NCBI RefSeq assembly: GCF_030812915.1
Contig: NZ_JAUSTQ010000010.1
Location: forward strand, 36,259 to 100,258
Origin: Alkalibacillus salilacus
Lineage (GTDB): Bacteria > Bacillota > Bacilli > Bacillales > Alkalibacillaceae
Direction: 5' to 3'
Length of the DNA stretch: 64,000 nucleotides
Shown: positions 7,586-16,840 of the stretch, piece by piece
How positions within the stretch are numbered: the first letter of the stretch is position 1
How the letters are laid out: the number at the start of each line of letters is the position of its first letter
The notes under the pieces: generated by a model
Databases searched by the model: none
What the model was told of the DNA's origin: nothing
What the model saw: only the letters and a program-made list of their open reading frames with translations
Position numbers and translations under genes: made by a program

Positions 7586-7602
7586 TTAGTACCTGCTACT
7601 AT
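7586..7602 (-). promoter_or_regulatory. FapR operator upstream of fabI
   Basis: TTAGTACCTGCTACTAT is close to the FapR consensus TTAGTACCTGGTACTAA. FapR represses Bacillus fatty acid and phospholipid genes, and malonyl-CoA relieves it. The site overlaps an AT-rich -10 region about 45 bases before fabI. Confidence 0.8.
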
Positions 7603-7741
7603 TTTATAAAAAAAAACTCCACCTTACAATCATTTTCTGAGATTATACTAAAACGTTCATAAACTGTTAAAGACTGCACATTGACGAATCCCGTCAAATA
7701 CTTGAAAATAGAATAGATGATAACATTAAAGGAGTATCTCC

Positions 7742-8908
7742 ATGGAGAACTACGGAAACGACAAAAAACTCGATACATTTCTACTATTCGTTATGGTGAG
7801 TCTCATTGCGATTGGTTGTATAACACTTTATTTATTACAACCCCATTTATCAGGACACCTTTCGAATATTAGTTTCTATAGTCAACAAATCATGTGGTTT
7901 ATCTTAGGTGCAATCGGAATCGCTTTAATCATGTTATTGGATTTTGATTTTTATAGAAAATTAGCGTGGCCTTTATATTTCCTAGGTGTTGCTATGCTGG
8001 CAGGTTTATTTGTCTGGGGACAAACGAACCTCGGAGCGACAAGTTGGTATCAGTTACCCTTTGGTTCATTACAGCCTTCAGAGTTTATGAAAGTTTTTCT
8101 AGTCATCACATTGGCGCATGTAATCACATCCCATAATGAACAATGGTCTCAGAAAAATTTAACATATGATTTTGTATTGCTAAGTAAGATTCTAGGGTTA
8201 ACTATAGTACCTCTAGCTCTTATTGTCATGCAACCTGACTTAGGATCAGCCTTAGTTATTCTGTCAATCGCTGGTTTCCTTATTCTAATTTCTGGTATTC
8301 GTTGGCGTTTTCTTTTCTCTTTATTCGGAATCATTGCTGTGATAACTGGATTTTTTGTCGCTGCCTATTTAATGTTTACAGAACAATTTGTGAACTTCTG
8401 GATGGACACCCCATTCAGACACGCTGTTTTCCGTATTCAAGCTTGGCAAAACCCGCATCTTTATGAAGATGGATCAGCACTTCAATCGATTCGATCTATG
8501 CTAGCGATTGGATCTGGTGAATTATTTGGTAAAGGCTTAGGTAGCTTTGAACTTTATATTCCAGAACGACAATCAGACATGATCTTCACTGCTGTAGCCG
8601 AACAATTTGGTTTCATTGGTTCAAGTGTCGTGATTATCTTGTATTTCCTTTTAATCTATCGCATTATTCAAATTGCGCTTGATTGTCGCGACCCATTCGG
8701 TACTTATTTAGCGGTCGGTTTTGTCGGCATGTTCTTTTATCAAATTTTCCAAAACATTGGTATGTCCGTTCAGCTCTTGCCATTAACTGGTTTACCACTC
8801 CCATTCCTGAGTTACGGTGGTACATCCTTACTTGTCTATATGGCTGCCATTGGGATTGTCTTAAATATTCATTCACGGAAAAAAGATTATATGTTCGAAA
8901 CTGAATAG
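7742..8908 (+). CDS. RodA/FtsW/SpoVE-family (SEDS) cell-wall polymerase
   Basis: This 388-residue, ten-helix SEDS protein belongs to the peptidoglycan glycosyltransferases that work with a class B penicillin-binding protein. It has the family landmarks: GATSWYQLPFGSLQPSEFMKV near residue 100, QPDLGSALV near 160, an extracellular loop with GSGELFGKGLG, and the C-terminal PLTGLPLPFLSYGGTSLLV. The residue pattern is nearer RodA than FtsW. It is a single gene between divergent fabI and convergent rluD-like, without a partner penicillin-binding protein, so whether it is the main elongasome enzyme or a paralogue is open. Confidence 0.85.
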   Translation: MENYGNDKKLDTFLLFVMVSLIAIGCITLYLLQPHLSGHLSNISFYSQQIMWFILGAIGIALIMLLDFDFYRKLAWPLYFLGVAMLAGLFVWGQTNLGATSWYQLPFGSLQPSEFMKVFLVITLAHVITSHNEQWSQKNLTYDFVLLSKILGLTIVPLALIVMQPDLGSALVILSIAGFLILISGIRWRFLFSLFGIIAVITGFFVAAYLMFTEQFVNFWMDTPFRHAVFRIQAWQNPHLYEDGSALQSIRSMLAIGSGELFGKGLGSFELYIPERQSDMIFTAVAEQFGFIGSSVVIILYFLLIYRIIQIALDCRDPFGTYLAVGFVGMFFYQIFQNIGMSVQLLPLTGLPLPFLSYGGTSLLVYMAAIGIVLNIHSRKKDYMFETE

Positions 8909-8936
8909 CCAGGTGCAAAATTGCACCTGGCTTTTT
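8908..8936. terminator. Terminator after the SEDS gene
   Basis: Perfect arms GCCAGGTGCAA and TTGCACCTGGC with a two-base spacer and T-run. It lies directly at the 3' end of the convergent rluD-like gene. Confidence 0.9.
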
Positions 8937-9798
8937 ATAATAGTTCGATTAACTTATGTGGTGTCTTCGCATACACTGTAATCTGTTGACCTGAAACAGG
9001 ATGGATAAATTTTAGCCATTTACAATGAAGCGCTTGACCCGTTAAATCACGTGATTCGCTACCATAAAGGTCATCACCAACAAGTGGAAAACCCAAATGC
9101 GCCATATGAACTCGAATTTGGTGGGTTCGGCCTGTTTCTAGCTTAAGCTCAATTAACTTACGATTATGACTCGCCAATTTAACCCGATAATGCGTCACAG
9201 CTGGTTGACCGTCTTCACTCACTTTGCGCTCGATAATCGATGGCAAATGGCGTTCAATGGGCCAATTAAGAGTCCCTGATCCCGCCAAAGAACCTTCAAC
9301 AATACCTTCATACCACCGATCTATACTCACTTGCTGCATTAAATGATGACTATAGCGATGTTTTGCGATCAAGACGAGCCCAGAAGTATATCGATCTAAT
9401 CGTGTGACGACATGTCCTGTAGTCTCGAGTCCTTGTCTATCAAAATAAGCTAAAACAGCTTCAATTAAGGTGACACCTGCTTCATCCTTCATATTAGGCG
9501 TTACAGCTGTCCCCCGTTCTTTATTCACGACTAAAATATGTTTATCTTCATAAACGATACTCAGCGGACCTTGTTTTGGCTGAAACGCATTGCTCCGATG
9601 CTCTTTGGGTAAAACGACTTCAAGTACGTCCTTGGGTTTAAGACGATCAGCTATTGTCACCGCTTCACCATTAACTTCGATTACGCCAGATTGTTTCATA
9701 GCTTTTATGAGTTGACCTGAAAAAGCTCGCACGTGTTTTAAATAATCACGTACGAGCCAACCATCATGAGTTGATCCGATTATCCAATGGAATTCCAT
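8935..9798 (-). CDS. yjbO: RluD-family pseudouridine synthase (YjbO)
   Basis: This 287-residue RNA pseudouridine synthase has an N-terminal S4-like RNA-binding domain (residues about 15-80) and a catalytic domain with VTRLDRYTSGL, whose Asp is the family nucleophile. Further motifs are KLETGRTHQIRVHMAHLGFPLVGDDLYG and the C-terminal LHCKWLKFIHP. Relatives modify 23S rRNA uridines; the exact site for YjbO is not known to me. It is third in the operon relQ, nadK, yjbO, with a 10-bp gap to nadK, as in B. subtilis yjbM-yjbN-yjbO. Confidence 0.9.
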   Translation of the reverse strand: MEFHWIIGSTHDGWLVRDYLKHVRAFSGQLIKAMKQSGVIEVNGEAVTIADRLKPKDVLEVVLPKEHRSNAFQPKQGPLSIVYEDKHILVVNKERGTAVTPNMKDEAGVTLIEAVLAYFDRQGLETTGHVVTRLDRYTSGLVLIAKHRYSHHLMQQVSIDRWYEGIVEGSLAGSGTLNWPIERHLPSIIERKVSEDGQPAVTHYRVKLASHNRKLIELKLETGRTHQIRVHMAHLGFPLVGDDLYGSESRDLTGQALHCKWLKFIHPVSGQQITVYAKTPHKLIELL

Positions 9799-9808
9799 GA
9801 TGACTCAC

Positions 9809-10618
9809 CTATAATTCCGTACTTTCGTCTGAAATAAATGAATCGTGGACACGTTTCCAAAATGGAAATGGGCGGAATCGCGCAAATCTTACCTTTTCTT
9901 TTGATACACGACATTGAATACTGTGCACTTGATTGAATGTCATGGTTAAATGATCAATCGTAATTAAAAAGTTACGTTCACTTTTAGGTTTCATCACTGC
10001 TGTATGATGTTTCGGCAAAATAAGAGGTGAACCTACCGTACGGAAAACACGATTGTTAATCGATGCCATTTCCGTAATTTGAAAAGCCTCAAGTGATGGA
10101 TGAATAATGGCACCACCTAACGCTTTATTATAAGCAGTAGAACCTGATGGTGTCGAAATACATAAACCGTCACCACGGAATGTCTCAAAATGTTCCCCTT
10201 TAATTTCAACATCTAATACAACCGAACCTTCTGCTGTTTTCACGGAAACTTCATTCAAAGCTAAATAACAATGCTCAGCATCATAATCTGTTGGACGAAT
10301 GGTTAACTCTAATAATGGATACTCGACAACTTGAAATGGTGTCCGAGCTATCTCAATAATTAATTTTTCTAACTCTTCTGGTACCCAATCCGCATAGAAA
10401 CCGAGATGACCTGTATGAACCCCGATAAACGCTGTCTTATCGAGACGATGAACATAACTATGAAACGCTTCAAGTAATGTCCCGTCCCCTCCGATCGAAA
10501 TGACGAGATCTGGTTCCTCTTCATTGTGCTCTAAATTAAATTCAGATAAGTAACTCTTAAATTTCGACTCAAGTTCCTTTGATGTTTGATCGCCTCGGCT
10601 TAGTACTGCAAATTTCAC
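9809..10618 (-). CDS. nadK: NAD kinase (YjbN/PpnK)
   Basis: NAD kinase phosphorylates NAD to NADP and sets the size of the NADP(H) pool. The 269-residue protein carries the GGDGT motif (residues 43-47), the NEVSVKTAE segment and the glycine-rich [21 protein letters not shown] signature. Length equals the short Bacillus-type enzyme. It lies between relQ and yjbO with short gaps (33 and 10 bp). Grouping with a (p)ppGpp synthetase is conserved in Bacillaceae. Confidence 0.96.
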   Translation of the reverse strand: MKFAVLSRGDQTSKELESKFKSYLSEFNLEHNEEEPDLVISIGGDGTLLEAFHSYVHRLDKTAFIGVHTGHLGFYADWVPEELEKLIIEIARTPFQVVEYPLLELTIRPTDYDAEHCYLALNEVSVKTAEGSVVLDVEIKGEHFETFRGDGLCISTPSGSTAYNKALGGAIIHPSLEAFQITEMASINNRVFRTVGSPLILPKHHTAVMKPKSERNFLITIDHLTMTFNQVHSIQCRVSKEKVRFARFRPFPFWKRVHDSFISDESTEL

Positions 10619-10651
10619 ATTGATCCCACCTTTTGATTTAGCAACGACTGA

Positions 10652-11266
10652 TTATTCTTTCGTCCGTCTGAAATATTCCTGTGCTTCGCGAATTTCTTGT
10701 CTGATTTTCGACATTTCTTCATCTAAACGGAACGCCGCTTCTGCAGCATTACGTAATCGTGTTGTGACATCCTCAGGTATTTGGCCAGAATATTTATAGT
10801 TTAAAGAATGTTCATTAATAGCCCAAAAATTCATGGCTAATGTTCGAATTTGGATTTCCGCTAAGATTTTGCGTTCACCATGAATTGTTTCAACTGGATA
10901 CCGAATGATCACGTGATATGAGCGGTAGCCACTCTCCTTGTTTTTCTCTATGTAATCTTTCTCTTCTGCAATTTCAAAGTCTTGTCTTGCACGAATCATT
11001 TCAACGACTTCATATATATCATCTACAAATGGACAAACAACTCTTAAGCCCGCTATATCTTGAACTTCTTCTTCGATTTTAGGAATAGGGATTTCACGCC
11101 GTTTGGCTTTATCGACAATACTTGTAATCGGCTTAACCCGACCTGTCACAAACTCGATGGGAGAATGTCTTGATTCATAGTCGAATTGCTTGCGCATGCC
11201 TTTTAACTTTATCTTTAACTCATCAACGGCTTGACTGTACGGTGCTAAAAATATATCCCATTTCAA
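10652..11266 (-). CDS. relQ: Small alarmone synthetase RelQ (YjbM/SasB)
   Basis: This protein of about 204 residues is a single-domain GTP pyrophosphokinase that makes (p)ppGpp from ATP and GDP/GTP. RelA_SpoT synthetase motifs are HSPIEFVTGRVKPITS, DIAGLRVVCPFVDDI, KESGYRSYHVIIRYP, EIQIRTLAMNFWA and EHSLNYKYSG. There is no hydrolase or regulatory domain, as expected for the tetrameric SasB type. I prefer the TTG at 11264-11266, preceded by GGGGGA at proper spacing and giving the Bacillus N-terminus (KWDIFLAPY); an ATG seven codons upstream is possible. It is first gene of the relQ-nadK-yjbO operon. Confidence 0.93.
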   Translation of the reverse strand: MKWDIFLAPYSQAVDELKIKLKGMRKQFDYESRHSPIEFVTGRVKPITSIVDKAKRREIPIPKIEEEVQDIAGLRVVCPFVDDIYEVVEMIRARQDFEIAEEKDYIEKNKESGYRSYHVIIRYPVETIHGERKILAEIQIRTLAMNFWAINEHSLNYKYSGQIPEDVTTRLRNAAEAAFRLDEEMSKIRQEIREAQEYFRRTKE

Positions 11267-11397
11267 CGTGTTTCCCCCACTTTCCATGATGTCCTAATCA
11301 CCTATATTGTATCATAATTTGGCAGGAGCCATAATCGTTGAATCTAACAAATTTATCCGTCATAATGAAAATTAGTGTTAAGCGAGGTGAACAAGCA

Positions 11398-11964
11398 TTG
11401 CAGGAAATCGAAATTGAATTTAAAAATCTACTCGAACGCGATGAATATAACAATTTAGCCGCTCATTATATGAGTAATTTAGAACCTATAAAACAAGTAA
11501 ATTACTATTTTGAAACAAATGATTTTCGCTTAAAACAACAGGGGGCTGCTCTCCGTATTCGTGAGAAAACAGATGCTTATGTTGCGACGTTAAAACAACC
11601 TGTCGAAAATGGTTTGCTAGAAACGCATGACACCTTAACGAAAGAACAATTTAAAGCATGGTGTCAGGATGAAATCACTTTAGGTGAAAATATCCGTCAA
11701 CAGTTAAACACACTCGGAATTAAAGAAGCAGACATCCGTTATAAAGGGCAACTTACGACTTACCGATATGAGCGGCAAGATCGCGATATAATCCTTGTCC
11801 TTGATCACAGCGAATACAACGGAATGATTGATTATGAACTAGAGGTTGAGGCTTCTAGTTTGGAACAAGGTGAATCTTATTTTCACAATTTATTACGTCA
11901 ATTTAACATTCCTAAACGTCATACACCGAACAAAATTGCCAGGTTTTTTCAGAGCGTTAACTAG
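11398..11964 (+). CDS. yjbK: CYTH-domain protein YjbK (triphosphate-binding)
   Basis: This 188-residue protein is almost entirely one CYTH domain. The ExExK-type signature EIEIEFKNLL at the N-terminus, NYYFETNDFRLKQQGAALRIREK, ATLKQP and DHSEYNGMIDYELEVE line the tunnel that binds triphosphate and metal. Relatives hydrolyse inorganic triphosphate or thiamine triphosphate; which applies here is unknown. I choose the TTG at 11398, since GCGAGGTG lies just before it and the B. subtilis protein begins at the same place. It diverges from relQ. Confidence 0.9.
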   Translation: MQEIEIEFKNLLERDEYNNLAAHYMSNLEPIKQVNYYFETNDFRLKQQGAALRIREKTDAYVATLKQPVENGLLETHDTLTKEQFKAWCQDEITLGENIRQQLNTLGIKEADIRYKGQLTTYRYERQDRDIILVLDHSEYNGMIDYELEVEASSLEQGESYFHNLLRQFNIPKRHTPNKIARFFQSVN

Positions 11965-12024
11965 TCATATTAATTGATATGACGCGCCGACGTTGCTACA
12001 ATATTGAAAAAGAGAGGGATTTCT

Positions 12025-12408
12025 ATGGCACACCAACAGGGCAACATTTACGAAGCCATTGGAGGAGAAGCGGCAGTCCAACGAATTGTCGACGCGTTTT
12101 ATAAACGTGTTGCCGAACATCCAGATTTAATACCCATTTTTCCAGACGATTTAACCGAAACGAAACGTAAACAAAAACAATTTTTAACCCAATTTTTCGG
12201 TGGCCCACAACTGTATATTCAAGAACATGGCCATCCGATGCTTCGCGCACGTCATATGTATTTTACAATCACACCGACGAGACGCGATGCTTGGCTCAGT
12301 TGTATGGAAGCCGCTTTGGAAGAAGCTGAAATCGAAGAACCTTATCGCAGCTCAATTTTTGAGCGTTTAACGATGACAGCTAATCATATGATGAACACAC
12401 CGGAATAG
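12025..12408 (+). CDS. yjbI: Truncated haemoglobin (YjbI, group II type)
   Basis: This 127-residue 2-on-2 globin carries the N-terminal YEAIGGEAAVQRIVDAFY, a CD region with the Phe/Tyr-containing FYKRVAEHPDLIPIFPDD, the GGP motif (FFGGPQLY), the proximal His in HPMLRARH, and W in the G helix (RDAWLSCM). Haem-mediated handling of oxygen, NO or peroxide is inferred from the family. ATG 12025 follows AGAGAGGG. It is 22 bp before spxH; globin next to spxH is conserved in Firmicutes. Confidence 0.93.
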   Translation: MAHQQGNIYEAIGGEAAVQRIVDAFYKRVAEHPDLIPIFPDDLTETKRKQKQFLTQFFGGPQLYIQEHGHPMLRARHMYFTITPTRRDAWLSCMEAALEEAEIEEPYRSSIFERLTMTANHMMNTPE

Positions 12409-12430
12409 AGAATTCGAAAGGGGAATCGAT

Positions 12431-13330
12431 GTGGTGGATCAAACAGCGAATGTCATGAACAATCTTGCATCGAATGATAATTCCCAAATTGACTTCTGTA
12501 ACTTACTTAATAAACCCGTTGAAATATACTTTTTTGTCGACCCATTATGTCCAGAATGTTGGTCGTTCGAGCCTTATATCAAAAAATTAGCGATGGAATA
12601 CGGTTGTTATTTCAAATTGAGAACCATCATCACTGGTAAATCAACTGAAATGAATATTTCGTCACTTAACCGTTCTGATAACATTAAGTATTCGTGGCGC
12701 AAACTATCACAGCGAACTGGAATGAATTGCGATGAAGCCATTTCAAATAATAATCCTGTTTCCTCCCCGTTATTAACGTCGCTTGCGATCAAAGCAGCTG
12801 AATTACAGGGACACCGATTAAGCACGGATTTTTTACGGAAATTACGCGAGTATTTATTCTTAGACCAACTAAACATTTCAGATGAAGCCGTTTTATTGGA
12901 AGTTGCTAATAAAGTCAATTTGGATGTAGATGAGTTTTACCATGATTTATATTCAAATACTGCAAAAAAAGCTTTAAAATGTGATCTTCACGTAGCACAA
13001 GAAATGGGCGTTGACCAGACACCATCCATTGTTTTCTTCAATCAGGAAGAAACCGAGGACGGTTTGAAAGTGTCTGGTATTTATGATTACGATTCATATG
13101 TTAAGGCCTTATTTGAAGTGATGGGACGTGCAGCTCGTCCAACCGTTAAACCTGCACTCATTGATTTTTTATCTCACTTTAAATTTGTCGCCTCGAAAGA
13201 AATTGCGGTTGTATTTGATTGGAGCGAAGAAAAAACAGAACGCGAATTAAAGAAACTCCAACTTACGCGTAAAGTCGAACGTATCCCCGTCAAATACGGC
13301 ACATTTTGGAAGTACATTGAAACAAATTAG
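12431..13330 (+). CDS. spxH: SpxH (YjbH), adaptor for ClpXP degradation of Spx
   Basis: This 299-residue DsbA-like thioredoxin-fold protein binds Spx and presents it to ClpXP, so that Spx stays low until disulfide stress. The active-site-like CPEC (C40, C43) follows EIYFFVDPL. A helical insertion comes next, then DLHVAQEMGVDQTPSIVFF, where the cis-Pro is found. A C-terminal winged-helix-like tail ends the protein. The start is GTG 12431 (or the next GTG) after AAAGGGG. Its target gene spx lies in this window at 20399-20794. Confidence 0.92.
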   Translation: MVDQTANVMNNLASNDNSQIDFCNLLNKPVEIYFFVDPLCPECWSFEPYIKKLAMEYGCYFKLRTIITGKSTEMNISSLNRSDNIKYSWRKLSQRTGMNCDEAISNNNPVSSPLLTSLAIKAAELQGHRLSTDFLRKLREYLFLDQLNISDEAVLLEVANKVNLDVDEFYHDLYSNTAKKALKCDLHVAQEMGVDQTPSIVFFNQEETEDGLKVSGIYDYDSYVKALFEVMGRAARPTVKPALIDFLSHFKFVASKEIAVVFDWSEEKTERELKKLQLTRKVERIPVKYGTFWKYIETN

Positions 13331-13382
13331 GCATAACTTATGGAAAAGCACCATATGATGAGTATCAAAAAAGGAAGCGATG

Positions 13383-13556
13383 ATGATGATCCGACTCCTC
13401 TTTTGGTTGATACTGATTATAGGTGCTTTTTTATTGAATACACTTGGCATGATGCAATTAATCCCACGTTTGATCAGCATGCCGCTTCTGTTTTTGGTAC
13501 TATTTTTATTTATTGCCTCATTCACCCAAAAAAATTCATTTCGTAAAAAGTTTTGA
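13383..13556 (+). CDS. 57-residue membrane miniprotein after spxH
   Basis: This short frame has two hydrophobic helices (LLFWLILIIGAFLLNTLG and LLFLVLFLFIASF) linked by MMQLIPRLISMP, ending TQKNSFRKKF. AAGGAAG (13371-13377) precedes a cluster of three ATG codons; 13383 is chosen by spacing. It resembles in size and place the small gene yizD between yjbG and yjbH in B. subtilis, but that match is from memory of gene order only. A membrane location is predicted. Function is unknown. Confidence 0.65.
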   Translation: MMIRLLFWLILIIGAFLLNTLGMMQLIPRLISMPLLFLVLFLFIASFTQKNSFRKKF

Positions 13557-13574
13557 AGTAATTACTTGAGGAGA

Positions 13575-13696
13575 ATTGTTAAACATTCTCCCTTAATTGT
13601 TTAATAATATTGAAGCCTTGTTTAATAATGTTGGAACATTGTTTAACAAACTTGGAAGACCGTTAAATAATGTGTCCACATTATTTAACAATACGT
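13575..13696. repeat. Array A: six 21-bp units with TTGTTTAATAAT core
   Basis: Units repeat every 21 bases with cores TTGTTAAACATT, TTGTTTAATAAT (twice), TTGTTTAACAAA, CCGTTAAATAAT and TTATTTAACAAT, each followed by a variable 9-base tail. The core is quasi-palindromic. The array lies between the convergent ends of the 57-residue gene and pepF and has no coding signal. Confidence 0.75.
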
Positions 13697-13705
13697 AGTA
13701 ACCAT

Positions 13706-13742
13706 AAAAAATGCAGGCGATATAAACCGCCTGCATTTTTTA
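13706..13742 (-). terminator. Terminator of pepF
   Basis: Arms AAAAATGCAGGCG and CGCCTGCATTTTT around an ATATAAAC loop, with T-runs on both strands. Confidence 0.9.
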
Positions 13743-15542
13743 TTATTCATTTAATAACGCTTCAAATTCATCTAATTTTGCATCAAATACATCTAATGCT
13801 TCTAAAATTGGTGCTTTCTCAGTCATATCCACGCCAGCTTTCTTCAATACATCAATAGGATCTTCGCTACTTCCTGCTTTCAAGAAATCTTTGAATTTCT
13901 CTACAGCTGGTTCACCTTCTTCTAGGATCTTAGCGGCTAATGCTGTCGCTGCTGAATAACCCGTTGCATATTGATAGACGTAATAGCCCATATAAAAATG
14001 AGGAATTCGAGCCCATTCAAGTCCAATTTTTTCATCAACATGAACATCGTCACCAAAATATTTCTGGTTAAGCTTATAATAAATATCGGTTAATTTTTCA
14101 GCTGTCAGTGCTTCACCTTGTTGCTCTCGTTGATGAATTTCATGTTCAAACTCAGCAAACATCGTTTGACGAAAAACAGTTCCACGGAAACCTTCTAAGA
14201 AATTATTAAGTAAATAAAGTTTCTTCTGTTTACTATCAAGCGTCTTTAGCATATGGTCATTTAACAATGCTTCATTAGCTGTTGAAGCAACTTCAGCCAC
14301 GAAAATAGAATAGTTACCATAACGAGGTGCCTGATTCTGATGCGTATAATAACTGTGTAATGAGTGGCCTAATTCATGGGCTAATGTAAATAAATTATCC
14401 ACATTATCCTGCCAATTCATAAGGATATATGGATTTGTTAAATAGCCACCAGATGAGTAAGCACCGCTTCGCTTACCTTTCGTCTCAAGCCAATCGATCC
14501 AACGTTCGTTATAACCTTTTTGAACAATGGAGGTGTACTCTTCCCCTAATGGAGCTAAGCCCTTAAGAACCCAATCCTTTGCTTCTTCAATCGTCACATC
14601 CATTTTCTCATCAACAAGCGGTGTATAGATGTCATACATGTGTAACTCATCTACTTCAAGCATACGCTTTTTCAACTTCATATAACGATGAAGTGACGGC
14701 AAACGATCATTAATCGCTTCAAGTAAATTATCATAAACTTGTTCCGGAATATTATTCTTGTCTAACGCCGCTTCACGTGCTGAATTATAATTGCGTGCCT
14801 TCGCAAAGAAGTTTGCCTTCTTCACTTGCCCACTTAATGTCGCGGAAAACGTATTTTGATACTGACCAAACGTATCGTACATCGCATCAAATGCTTGTTT
14901 TCTAACTTGACGGTCTTTCGAATCTAAAAAGTCACGAAAACGACCGTGTGATAGTTGCGTCTCTTCCCCAATTTCATCCGTAATCGTTGGAAATTCGATA
15001 TCGGCATTGTTTAACATACCAAAAGCATTACCAGGCGTCTGTGTGACTTCAGAGACTTCTGCTAATAGCGATTCTTCTTTCTCTGATAAAACATGAGGTC
15101 GAGACTTCATAATGTCACGTAATGTTTTTTCATAATGCTTCAGTTCATCATTCTCAGCAATAAACTGTTCAATTGTCGCATCATCCATCGCCAATATTTC
15201 AGGTGTTACATAACTAAACGCACTCATAACTTGCGTAACAAGTGATGTTGCCCGTGCATCTTGATCCTGATACTGACTATTCGCTGTATCTTGGTCTGAA
15301 CGCATATGTGAATAAACAAACACTTTTTGTAAGCGTGTTTGAAAATCATCTTCTAGTTGTAAAACCGCCAATAAATTATCAGATGACTCGGCGATTGTCC
15401 CTTTATATGCTGTAATCTTAGGTAATTCATCATGTAAAGCTTGTAGCGCTTCTTCCCATGCTTCATCCGTTTTGAAAATGGCTTCCAAATCCCAAGTCAA
15501 TTCAGTTGGGACTTCCTCTCTCGTTTTAATCTCCTTAGCCAT
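13743..15542 (-). CDS. pepF: Oligoendopeptidase F (PepF, YjbG)
   Basis: PepF is a cytoplasmic M3B zinc metallopeptidase that cuts short peptides of about 7-17 residues. The 599-residue length is normal. The zinc motif HELGHSLHS lies near residue 390, with a downstream Glu in EVASTANEALL as third ligand and HFYMGYYVYQYATGYSAA in the C-terminal catalytic lobe. The N-terminal helical region (1-200) is typical. In B. subtilis it is implicated in peptide turnover near sporulation and protein-secretion pathways. It sits in the conserved yjbG-H-I cluster. Confidence 0.95.
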   Translation of the reverse strand: MAKEIKTREEVPTELTWDLEAIFKTDEAWEEALQALHDELPKITAYKGTIAESSDNLLAVLQLEDDFQTRLQKVFVYSHMRSDQDTANSQYQDQDARATSLVTQVMSAFSYVTPEILAMDDATIEQFIAENDELKHYEKTLRDIMKSRPHVLSEKEESLLAEVSEVTQTPGNAFGMLNNADIEFPTITDEIGEETQLSHGRFRDFLDSKDRQVRKQAFDAMYDTFGQYQNTFSATLSGQVKKANFFAKARNYNSAREAALDKNNIPEQVYDNLLEAINDRLPSLHRYMKLKKRMLEVDELHMYDIYTPLVDEKMDVTIEEAKDWVLKGLAPLGEEYTSIVQKGYNERWIDWLETKGKRSGAYSSGGYLTNPYILMNWQDNVDNLFTLAHELGHSLHSYYTHQNQAPRYGNYSIFVAEVASTANEALLNDHMLKTLDSKQKKLYLLNNFLEGFRGTVFRQTMFAEFEHEIHQREQQGEALTAEKLTDIYYKLNQKYFGDDVHVDEKIGLEWARIPHFYMGYYVYQYATGYSAATALAAKILEEGEPAVEKFKDFLKAGSSEDPIDVLKKAGVDMTEKAPILEALDVFDAKLDEFEALLNE

Positions 15543-15637
15543 TATGTAACCTCCCGCAATCGTAATTTTTCTTACAATTCACTATTTTATAAAAGTTACA
15601 TCAGAATGTAAAACAAACTACTTAACTTTTTCATTTG

Positions 15638-16795
15638 TTATAAAGTTAAAAGTTGATTAAGTGTTGCCTCATCTTGTTCGAGCGCTTCATCTAATGTTTT
15701 AGGAAAAATAACATCAGTTTTCTTAATAAAATGACTAGGTGTCTGTTTTTCTAATAAATCAAGCGAAACTAGTGTATTTAAATAACTGTAAAGAGGGTGA
15801 TGAACTGAAGTTGGATAAGCTGAGGTTAGACGACCTTGAAAAAAGACCCGCATCATATCATAAACATCATACCAATTCAGTTCATCCCCTTGCTCTAATT
15901 CATTAAAAAGATCGATTATAAACGATGTTTGCCAAATATAAACCGGGGTCTTATCAAGATGATAATTTGTAACGGGTAAATAAATACAGGAAGGTAAGAA
16001 CTGAGGATGAAGTGACTGCGTGTATAAATAGTTCATATAATCTTCTTCAATTTTGGAAGAGAATTGTCGCTGTTTAGACCGAAAACGCTTTTTTTGAAAT
16101 AACCATTGTTGGTAATCTGTTGATTGTGGAACCTTAGAAGCGAAAATCTGAGGAATGGTCCAATTTGTAATCGTACCACTTCGAGTTGTTGTAAAAGCAT
16201 TGTGTTGATGGACAAAACTAGGTTCATGTAGGTGTAGCGTATAATTCATTGGATCATAAGTAAAAAAACGAGGTGTCTTAGCATAGGGATGGTGCAAAAG
16301 TGAAACACGAATTGCAGGTGCTACTCGATAAAATGACGCTTGGTAAGGTTTATGGTAACCAGGACCGAATATCCAAATACAAACAATCCCTTGCTTCATA
16401 TAATCTTCCGTACGAACACGCAATTCTTCTGGTTCAAGCGGTGAACACTGGTACTCAAAAGCAATGTACGTATCGTTTATTTTAGTTAAAACATCTGCTC
16501 GGCGATCAATGGGTGGAATGTATTGTTCCAAATAAACAGGATAACTTTGTCGGTGTAGCCATGTAGCTATATGCATTTTTCCACGGAGATGGGTTTCAGA
16601 TTCACCTCTTCCGTATGAACATGAAGCTTCGGAGTCGTGGGCAAAATGAGGAATATTAATCGGACCAGCTTTTAAAATGACGGGTTTTTGACAAACAGGA
16701 CAAAATAATGGTTCATGTCGTAATTGGTCTAGCCTCTCTTTAGACTGGCTAAATGCAATTACGGATTGATTGTTTTTATTGATTGCTTTTAACAA
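15638..16795 (-). CDS. coiA: CoiA-like competence protein / nuclease-domain protein
   Basis: This 385-residue protein matches CoiA (YjbF of B. subtilis), needed for recombination of incoming DNA in competence. It has an N-terminal zinc-finger-like FCPVCQKPVILKAG, then NIPHFAH. A PD-(D/E)xK nuclease core follows: SETHLRGKM, RRADVLT for the catalytic Asp, and IAFEYQCSPL with E-x-Q. The C-terminal region is helical and less conserved. It starts at TTG 16793-16795 after AAGGGGAG. The surrounding order pepF, coiA, mecA, spx is the Bacillus order, with cls inserted. Confidence 0.87.
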   Translation of the reverse strand: MLKAINKNNQSVIAFSQSKERLDQLRHEPLFCPVCQKPVILKAGPINIPHFAHDSEASCSYGRGESETHLRGKMHIATWLHRQSYPVYLEQYIPPIDRRADVLTKINDTYIAFEYQCSPLEPEELRVRTEDYMKQGIVCIWIFGPGYHKPYQASFYRVAPAIRVSLLHHPYAKTPRFFTYDPMNYTLHLHEPSFVHQHNAFTTTRSGTITNWTIPQIFASKVPQSTDYQQWLFQKKRFRSKQRQFSSKIEEDYMNYLYTQSLHPQFLPSCIYLPVTNYHLDKTPVYIWQTSFIIDLFNELEQGDELNWYDVYDMMRVFFQGRLTSAYPTSVHHPLYSYLNTLVSLDLLEKQTPSHFIKKTDVIFPKTLDEALEQDEATLNQLLTL

Positions 16796-16840
16796 TAGGC
16801 ATCTCCCCTTAATTCATACCTAACACTTATCACCACTACT

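Noticed and set aside
13340..13546. A 68-codon frame after spxH starting MEKHHMMSIKKG
   Set aside because: It overlaps, in another frame, the 57-residue frame that has a better ribosome-binding site and a clear two-helix membrane pattern.
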